Source: Bacteroidota bacterium
GTDB taxonomy: Bacteria > Bacteroidota > Bacteroidia > JABDFU01
NCBI GenBank assembly: GCA_013286805.1
Contig: JABDEY010000006.1
Span: 1-53,723 of the forward strand
Length of the DNA stretch: 53,723 bases
Direction: 5' to 3'
The translations under genes and the position numbers were made by a program. The notes under the pieces are model-generated. The model was not told the DNA's origin. It made no database searches and worked only from the letters and a program-made list of their open reading frames with translations. Below, piece by piece: positions 47,669 to 53,723 of this stretch (its first letter is position 1; each line of letters opens with the position of its first letter).

Positions 47669-48514
47669 TTGAAAATGAATTCTCCAATTCAACGTGCTTT
47701 ATTCCTGAGCCTTTTATTATTGCCAATCCTTTCTGTAAGCGCTCAGGACAGTATCTCAGGAAAAGTAAAAATAGGAAGATGGTCTATTGGGCTCTTTACT
47801 TCTCCTGCCTATACATATAGAAAGTTGGTTTCAGATCAAAAAGATGTTGTGTCTAACCAATGGTCAGCAACTACACCAAATCAGGTTGTGGATTCTTTAA
47901 ATAAAATTGAAAAGGCTACTATTGATTTTACATTCGGAATAGATTTTTCCTACCAAATAACTGATCAAATACATTTCCTACTTGGGTTCAATTATTCACA
48001 GAAAGGCATTACATCTAATGGATATGCTGCCTATGATCCCGTTTGGGGAAGTGTATCCTTACTGAATTCAAACCAAAATGTTTTTTCATCTTTTAAGTTC
48101 CTCGAAATTCCTCTAAATGTCGAATATACATTTTGCCACCCTACAGAAAATTTTAACTGCTATGCTTTTGCTGGGCCAACATTTGCGATCAATTCGGAAT
48201 ACCATGAATATTCATCAAGAACATTGGTAGACTCGAGATTTGGGAGCCAAGTTTTTCCAGGATTCGTAGATGCCTACCGCCTTTTGTATATTGGTTACTC
48301 TCTTGGTGGTGGCATTTCTTATAAAATGAAACCGCACTTAGTATTTTTCTTTGAGCCGGTATTTAAGTATTATTTGTTTAGCTTTAATTCAGATAAAACT
48401 ATCAATGATGTTGGCAAATTGGGACTTATGCAACCCCAGGGATTCCGTTATTTTAACGTTTATGAAAAGCCATTTTCTATTGGTGGCAATTTTGGTTTCC
48501 GGGTTTTGTTTTAG
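47669..48514 (+). CDS. Outer-membrane beta-barrel protein (PorT-like fold)
   Basis: Signal peptide 'LFLSLLLLPILSVSAQ'; alternating beta pattern ending 'FSIGGNFGFRVLF'. Confidence 0.7.
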   Translation: MKMNSPIQRALFLSLLLLPILSVSAQDSISGKVKIGRWSIGLFTSPAYTYRKLVSDQKDVVSNQWSATTPNQVVDSLNKIEKATIDFTFGIDFSYQITDQIHFLLGFNYSQKGITSNGYAAYDPVWGSVSLLNSNQNVFSSFKFLEIPLNVEYTFCHPTENFNCYAFAGPTFAINSEYHEYSSRTLVDSRFGSQVFPGFVDAYRLLYIGYSLGGGISYKMKPHLVFFFEPVFKYYLFSFNSDKTINDVGKLGLMQPQGFRYFNVYEKPFSIGGNFGFRVLF

Positions 48515-48615
48515 AAAGAGGAGTTTCCACTCTGCCAAAGTCTGTATTTATTGTGGAGCTAAGGCAGTCTGGAGGTATGGTAGAAAGGCAAAGAGTGGTG
48601 GTAGAATGATTGCCA

Positions 48616-48694
48616 AGCCTGGATGAACTGACTGCCATATTACGGTAGATCATGGAACCGGCAGAAGGGCAGTACCGGGATTGGCCGATGGTGG
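48616..48694 (+). repeat. Relic repeat copy A (~80 bp, ~87% identical to copy B in opposite orientation)
   Basis: agcctggatgaactgactgccatattacggtagatcatggaaccggcagaagggcagtaccgggattggccgatggtggg. Confidence 0.85.
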
Positions 48695-48739
48695 GATAAT
48701 ATTTTAACAGTTATTTAAAATGGTTTCAGCTTCGCTCAC

Positions 48740-49582
48740 ATGAAAGTGATAAAACAATTCTCCATTTTATTTTGTTTAGTGCTTTTTACAACTATTACTC
48801 TATCACAGAACTTTCTGCCACCTGATACAGCTAAGTTTTGGGTTTTTAACAAGAACACAGAGAAAGCAGACGTGTTGAAAATTATTTCTACATCCGAAAT
48901 AAATGGGATAAGGATTGATTCTTCACTTCAAATAGTATGGCATGACACAGTTCTGATTGCAGATTACCATAGGAATAATAGAAGGATAAAGTGTATTGAA
49001 TACTTTTATAATTCAAAAAAATTAAGAGCTAATTCCAGTGGAGATTCACTTGGTAATTATTTCAGACATACTTATTATGAGAGTGGAAAAACCAATAGTG
49101 TTTGCTATCGTACTAAAACGAAAAATGGATCAAGCGAATATGATACTGCATATTATGATACGGGAGAGTTGCAATGGGAGCTAAAAAGATGTTACGACTC
49201 TTCATCGGATATTTCTTGGTACAAAAATGGGCAAAAAAAGGAAGAGATAATAAACGGATCAATTGATCGAAGATGGTGTGAAAATGGCCAGAAGGTGTGG
49301 GACATGAAGCAAAACGCTGGCAAAATTAAATTTGTTAGCTTCTGGTGCAATGGAAACAAATGTGAAGAATGCACCTATATTGATATGGAATTTAATCATA
49401 CTGGAAAATATACTTTGTGGTATGAAAATGGATTTAAGCAGTGTGAAAAGTTTTATGAAGAGACTACGGATCGCTCTAAATGTAACATTCCTACAGGAGC
49501 ATGGATTTATTGGGACGAACAAGGGAAAATAGCCCAAAAAGAATATTATAAACATGGGAATATCCTTAAGTATAATGAATAA
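48740..49582 (+). CDS. YwqK-like / MORN-variant repeat secreted protein
   Basis: Signal peptide; 'SWYKNGQKKEEIINGSIDRRWCENGQKVWDMKQNAG', 'LWYENGFKQCEKFYEE', 'GAWIYWDEQGKIAQKEYYKHGNI'. Confidence 0.75.
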   Translation: MKVIKQFSILFCLVLFTTITLSQNFLPPDTAKFWVFNKNTEKADVLKIISTSEINGIRIDSSLQIVWHDTVLIADYHRNNRRIKCIEYFYNSKKLRANSSGDSLGNYFRHTYYESGKTNSVCYRTKTKNGSSEYDTAYYDTGELQWELKRCYDSSSDISWYKNGQKKEEIINGSIDRRWCENGQKVWDMKQNAGKIKFVSFWCNGNKCEECTYIDMEFNHTGKYTLWYENGFKQCEKFYEETTDRSKCNIPTGAWIYWDEQGKIAQKEYYKHGNILKYNE

Positions 49583-50258
49583 ATTGTACCAAGTGATCAA
49601 ATTATTAAAGAATTTAAAAAGTATTGATGTGTGTTCCACTCAGACATGGGTTCCCTTTAAATCACCCCCGGCATTGAAATTGGGTTTGGTGTACCCGGTC
49701 TCTTTTATGAGCCTTGAATTTACCTATTAGGCAGTCCTGGGAAAGAATTCTTTTTATCGGGTGGAATATTAATCAGTTCCTGATGATTGCAGCTCCCTCT
49801 CCCTGCCTACGCTCAAATGCCTGCCCATCACTCATTACTGGTCACCCCTCAGTTAGCTGGATTGGGAGTGTACGCAGATCTGTTTACCCCCTTGATTAAG
49901 CCGGGTTAGCTGTACTTGGATATAAGGAGTTCAGCTTCAACTGTCCGTCACCAAATACACACGCCAAACTTCCAGTTTGTCATGGTATTCACCAGCCAGT
50001 CTCAGCTTCATCGAAAACCTATCCAGTCTTGCTTTCAGCAATCCTCCGGTTTTCATAATTGTTGCAGCCTGCGTATCGGCAAGCACTTCATGTCTTCCTG
50101 TCTTCTGTTTCAATGTATCCATATCGTGTTTGCAACAGGTTCGGCCCCGTCCTTTCAGGACTATCTGGCCTCATCTGCTTGCCTCTGCTCGCAAACGGCT
50201 GCTATGCAATAAGCTGGATTGAGTTGACAATGGGCTGTATTTGTTGTAATTTAACTGT

Positions 50259-51215
50259 ATGAACAGGTTTTTCCTTTCGGTTCTTATGATTTTGTGTTTG
50301 CTGGATTATCACAATTCAGTGGCACAGACCAATGTTTACCATCCTTTAATAAGATCGAATACATATTGGCAATGGCAGTTTAGTGAATATCCTGGTAGTA
50401 TGACAATATGCGTTGTTGATGCTGGGTACGAAGTGTTTTTTCAGGGGGATACCGTCTTTCAAGGATTGTCGTACAATATAGTTCGCGGTTATCCAATTGT
50501 TAGCCTACTGAACAATGGTACAGGCCCATACTGTCAACCATATGCCGTTAATAAAAACGTCAAAAGCTCAATACAAGCCTATATGAGGGAAGATACGGTT
50601 ACTAAAAGGGTATATATTTATAGACCTATGACTGCTGATAGTGTTAATTACAAAGGTGACCTGCTATATGACTTTAGCCTTAAAGCTGGCGATTCTTTAT
50701 TAATGTCAAGGTATCAAATGATAAGTGGTATTGGTACGGCATTGGTTGTTGATAGGGTACATGATACGATTCTGCAAAATGGAGCTTCGAGAAAAGTTTT
50801 TTATTTTGAAAAGGGTAATTCCCAATATTATGTTGAAAGCATTGGGAGCTTTCAAGGTCTTTATTCTGCTGTAGAACGGCCCTTTGAAGGCAATGAGTAT
50901 CTTGATTGTGTATCATCGGATAGCACACAACTTTGGGGTTCTTGTTTTTCTATTTTAACTTGTGTTCCAGAACTTGAAAGAAACAATACCTTTTCTCTCT
51001 TCCCCAATCCCGCACAGGACAGGATAACAGTTGAGCTATCAGCAGAAGGCAGATATGACCTGAGCATGAGCAACATTTTGGGTCAGGTAGTAAGCACATT
51101 GCAGTTTACAGGAACCAAGACAGAACTGGATGCATCCACGCTTCCCAAAGGGGTGTATTTCGTCCAGGTATCCAGTGATCAGTCTAAAACAGCAAAGAAG
51201 GTTGTAATTCAATAA
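50259..51215 (+). CDS. T9SS type A sorting domain-containing secreted protein
   Basis: Signal peptide; C-term 'FSLFPNPAQDRITVELSAEGRYDLSMSNILGQVVSTLQFTG...GVYFVQVSSDQSKTAKKVVIQ'. Confidence 0.85.
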   Translation: MNRFFLSVLMILCLLDYHNSVAQTNVYHPLIRSNTYWQWQFSEYPGSMTICVVDAGYEVFFQGDTVFQGLSYNIVRGYPIVSLLNNGTGPYCQPYAVNKNVKSSIQAYMREDTVTKRVYIYRPMTADSVNYKGDLLYDFSLKAGDSLLMSRYQMISGIGTALVVDRVHDTILQNGASRKVFYFEKGNSQYYVESIGSFQGLYSAVERPFEGNEYLDCVSSDSTQLWGSCFSILTCVPELERNNTFSLFPNPAQDRITVELSAEGRYDLSMSNILGQVVSTLQFTGTKTELDASTLPKGVYFVQVSSDQSKTAKKVVIQ

Positions 51216-51298
51216 GTCTGTTGAATCAATAAATGAGGCTGTGCGGTGTTTCTAAGAATACGGTGGTGAAGGTGAAAAAGTTGACGTAATTTAGTGTC

Positions 51299-51430
51299 AT
51301 GAGATTTTATCTTTCAATTTTTACTTTTCTGACAATACAGTATTCTGTTGGACAAACTCAACATTTAAATTTTCTCAATGAGTGCTTGATACGATTTCTC
51401 ATTGGATATAATACATTGATAGCAAGATGA
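51299..51430 (+). CDS. Possible 43-aa truncated secreted peptide
   Basis: MRFYLSIFTFLTIQYSVGQTQHLNFLNECLIRFLIGYNTLIAR: signal-peptide-like start that runs out quickly; may be a gene stump. Confidence 0.3.
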   Translation: MRFYLSIFTFLTIQYSVGQTQHLNFLNECLIRFLIGYNTLIAR

Positions 51431-51595
51431 CATACCCAGTAAACACCCAATTGTGATGTTTTGGTATGTTACCTGAATTGAATCATTGCTTAGCAAAACA
51501 CTCTGGTAATCATTCAGCACAAGGCTATCCTTCTTTTGCCCCCATGCATTTGTTACAACAAAAATCAATAAAAGGATATACGAAAATCTTTTCAT
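51365..51595 (-). CDS. Small secreted hypothetical protein (76 aa from the internal ATG)
   Basis: MKRFSYILLLIFVVTNAWGQKKDSLVLNDYQSVLLSNDSIQVTYQNITIGCLLGMSSCYQCIISNEKSYQALIEKI: clear signal peptide; overlaps the convergent + ORF. Confidence 0.45.
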   Translation of the reverse strand: MKRFSYILLLIFVVTNAWGQKKDSLVLNDYQSVLLSNDSIQVTYQNITIGCLLGMSSCYQCIISNEKSYQALIEKI

Positions 51596-51634
51596 TGCGA
51601 ATTGCGCTTTTAATATTTGCAGCATCTGCATCTA

Positions 51635-51715
51635 CCCAACCATTGGCCAACCCCGTTATTGTCCTTCTGCCTGTTCCATGATCTCCTGTAATATGGCATT
51701 CAGTTCATCCAGGCT
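51635..51715 (-). repeat. Relic repeat copy B, inverted relative to copy A; reads as a coding remnant LDELNAILQEIMEQAEGQ*
   Basis: Reverse complement agcctggatgaactgaatgccatattacaggagatcatggaacaggcagaaggacaataacggggttggccaatggttggg aligns to 48616-48694. Confidence 0.85.
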
Positions 51716-51822
51716 AACCTTACCCATCCCAACTGAAAGAATCCGGCAATTACTCCACAACAATCTTTTAATAGTGTAGAAATTGATGCCGAAAGTATGG
51801 CACTTTTAGTATATTTAACATA

Positions 51823-53601
51823 ATGGAGGTAAATTTTAGCAACCATATCGTGAAAGCAAAGTTAATTATTATCACGTTTGCTTCATTAGTTAGTAGCGAA
51901 ATAAACGGTCAGACACCGACCATCATTTCATTCAGCCCTGATAGTGGTGCTGTTGGAACCTTGATAACAATCATTGGTGCAAATTTGGAAAAACCTACTG
52001 CTTTTACCGTAGGTGGAGTAAATGCAATTGTTGTTTCTGACACTTCTGCGTTAATATCCAATTACGGGGATACATTAGTAGGACTTATAATGCCCGGCTC
52101 TGGAACAGGTGTAGTATCTGTTACATCAGCCAAAGGAACGGGAAATGGAAGTGGTAGTTTTAAAGTTACGGCGACTTCTTATCCGAGCATACAGCAAGGA
52201 AGTAAATTGGTAGGTACAGGGGCTGTAGGAAAAGCATGGCAGGGCAGTTCTGTTTCCATTTCGGCAGATGGGAATACTGCAATTGTGGGAGGAGGAAATG
52301 ATAATAGCGGTACCGGAACTATTTGGGTCTATACTCGCTCTGGCGGAGTTTGGACTCAACAGGGAAATAAATTGGTGGGCTCAGGGGCTATTGGGTTAGC
52401 AAGGCAGGGGTTTGTTGCCATTTCAGCAGATGGGAATACTGCTATTGTGGGAGGAACTGGGGATAATAATGGGATTGGAGCGGCATGGATTTTTACACGT
52501 TCTGGAGGAATATGGACTCAACAGGGAAATAAATTGGTTGGCACCGGAGCTGTTGGACCAACATATGTAAGCCAGGGTAGTTCCGTTTCCATTTCAGCAG
52601 ATGGGAATACTGCGATTGTGGGTGGCAGTGGAGATAATAACCATACAGGAGCAACATGGGTATTTACCCGTTCTAATGGAGTTTGGTCTCAACAGGGAAA
52701 TAAATTAGTTGGTACAGGGTACAGTGAACTGGTATCTCAGGGTAATACTGTTGCCATTTCAGCAGATGGTAATACAGTAATAGTGGCAGGGGCTACTGAT
52801 AGTAATGGTGCAGGGCCAGCATGGATTTTTACACGTACTGATAGCATTTGGACGCAACAGGGTAATTATTTGGTCGGCACAGGGTCTACAGGATCGGCAA
52901 ATCAGCAGATATCCGTTTCTATTTCAGCGGATGGAAATACAGCAATCGTTGGGGGAACCACTGTTAATAGCGGACAAGGGGCCGCATGGATATTTACTCG
53001 CTCTGGAGGAGTTTGGTCTCAACAGGGAAATTGGCTCGTAGGACAAGGGGTTGTTAGTCAAGTAAGTCTTGGATCTTCTGTTTCTATTTCAGCGGATGGA
53101 AATACTGCAATTGTTGGAGGAGTTGGGGATAATAACAATACCGGAGCAGTATGGGTTTTTACACGCTTAGCTGGGGTATGGACTCAAGAGGGAAATAAAT
53201 TGGTCGGTACAGGGGCTATTGGTCAGGCATTTCAGGGAATGTCTGTTTCCCTTTCAGCAGATGGGAATACGGTTATCGTTGGTGGAGATGGTGATAATAG
53301 CTTAACAGGTGCATCATATATTTTCGCTTCTTCTATCACTACCGGAATTGACGAGGTAGTTACAATTAAAAATCAACTGGCCATTTTTCCAAATCCAAAT
53401 AATGGCAGGTTTACTATTCAATCAGCAAATGAAGGTGATTATTCAATTGTGAATACATTTGGAGAAATAATACAACGCTTAAAATTGCATGCTTCCAATA
53501 ATTACACCATGAATATTGAAAACTTAAGTAATGGCATTTATTTCTTTGTAGGATTTAATAACAATCAAATGTCAGAACAAAAGATGGTTGTAACGAAATA
53601 G
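51823..53601 (+). CDS. IPT/TIG domain plus seven FG-GAP-like repeats, T9SS type A sorting domain
   Basis: IPT 'TPTIISFSPDSGAVGTLITIIGANLEKPTAFTVGGVNAIVVS'; seven 'QGNKLVGTGAxG..QGSSVSISADGNTAIVGGxGDNNxTGAxWVFTRSGGVWTQ' units; C-term 'LAIFPNPNNGRFTIQSANEGDYSIVNTFGEIIQRL'. Confidence 0.9.
   Translation: MEVNFSNHIVKAKLIIITFASLVSSEINGQTPTIISFSPDSGAVGTLITIIGANLEKPTAFTVGGVNAIVVSDTSALISNYGDTLVGLIMPGSGTGVVSVTSAKGTGNGSGSFKVTATSYPSIQQGSKLVGTGAVGKAWQGSSVSISADGNTAIVGGGNDNSGTGTIWVYTRSGGVWTQQGNKLVGSGAIGLARQGFVAISADGNTAIVGGTGDNNGIGAAWIFTRSGGIWTQQGNKLVGTGAVGPTYVSQGSSVSISADGNTAIVGGSGDNNHTGATWVFTRSNGVWSQQGNKLVGTGYSELVSQGNTVAISADGNTVIVAGATDSNGAGPAWIFTRTDSIWTQQGNYLVGTGSTGSANQQISVSISADGNTAIVGGTTVNSGQGAAWIFTRSGGVWSQQGNWLVGQGVVSQVSLGSSVSISADGNTAIVGGVGDNNNTGAVWVFTRLAGVWTQEGNKLVGTGAIGQAFQGMSVSLSADGNTVIVGGDGDNSLTGASYIFASSITTGIDEVVTIKNQLAIFPNPNNGRFTIQSANEGDYSIVNTFGEIIQRLKLHASNNYTMNIENLSNGIYFFVGFNNNQMSEQKMVVTK
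52195..53331 (+). repeat. Seven ~54-57-aa tandem repeats (putative seven-bladed propeller) with high DNA-level similarity
   Basis: Repeated 'ggaaataaattggt.ggcacaggg', 'tccatttcagcagatgggaatactgc.attgtggg' seven times. Confidence 0.9.
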
Positions 53602-53618
53602 ACCACCTATTCTAGTGA

Positions 53619-53723
53619 TTATCGCATAACTATCAATTTATCTTGCTTCACCTTTTGTCCGTTAGAAATAATCGAATAATAATATATCCCGTTTTTTACG
53701 CCATTACCTGTCAAATCAAGGGA
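53619..53723 (-). CDS. C-terminal end of a T9SS type A protein running off the window
   Basis: Minus-strand frame reads ...SLDLTGNGVKNGIYYYSIISNGQKVKQDKLIVMR*. Confidence 0.8.
   Translation of the reverse strand, partial: SLDLTGNGVKNGIYYYSIISNGQKVKQDKLIVMR

Noticed and set aside
48351-48626. 91-aa ORF overlapping the end of the barrel gene
   Set aside because: Out-of-frame overlap running into the relic repeat; no independent support.
49916-50262. Overlapping ~60-98-aa ORFs on both strands
   Set aside because: Mutually overlapping, no family resemblance and biased composition; treated as a noncoding or relic region.
1-53723. rRNA, tRNA or CRISPR loci
   Set aside because: None recognised on either strand by eye; a tRNAscan/Infernal run would be needed to be certain.

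Overview
Bacteroidetes-type chromosomal window (Bacteroidetes tra genes, Bat operon, many T9SS C-terminal sorting domains). Three zones are visible. (1) 1-18.7 kb: a conjugation (tra) cluster on the + strand (TraE/F/G/J/K/N/M, a TraI/VirB5-like protein and a TraO-like protein). It runs into a tightly packed set of large surface-protein genes: a 900-aa peptidase-S74 fibre with perfect 15-residue repeats, a CHU_C (type B) PKD protein, a TSP3 beta-barrel protein, a 1096-aa T9SS Ig/PKD protein and a lipoprotein. A lytic transglycosylase follows on the other strand. A 14-unit heptamer tandem repeat (98 bp) separates the tra genes from the fibre gene. (2) 18.8-43.5 kb: ordinary core genes (pepT, prfC, gap, sigma-70, HtrA/DegQ, dapF, PorE-like OmpA protein, apaG, MoxR/Bat operon, truA, purE, SAM hydrolase family, phoH, purC). 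(3) 43.6-53.7 kb: an accessory island of T9SS cargo genes, including two seven-repeat putative beta-propellers. It also has a tyrosine recombinase flanked by short direct and inverted repeats, truncated genes, and an inverted pair of ~80-bp relic repeats. The most interesting candidate is the tra operon fused to a fibre/adhesin module. Family calls come from reading the translations only; no database search was run.
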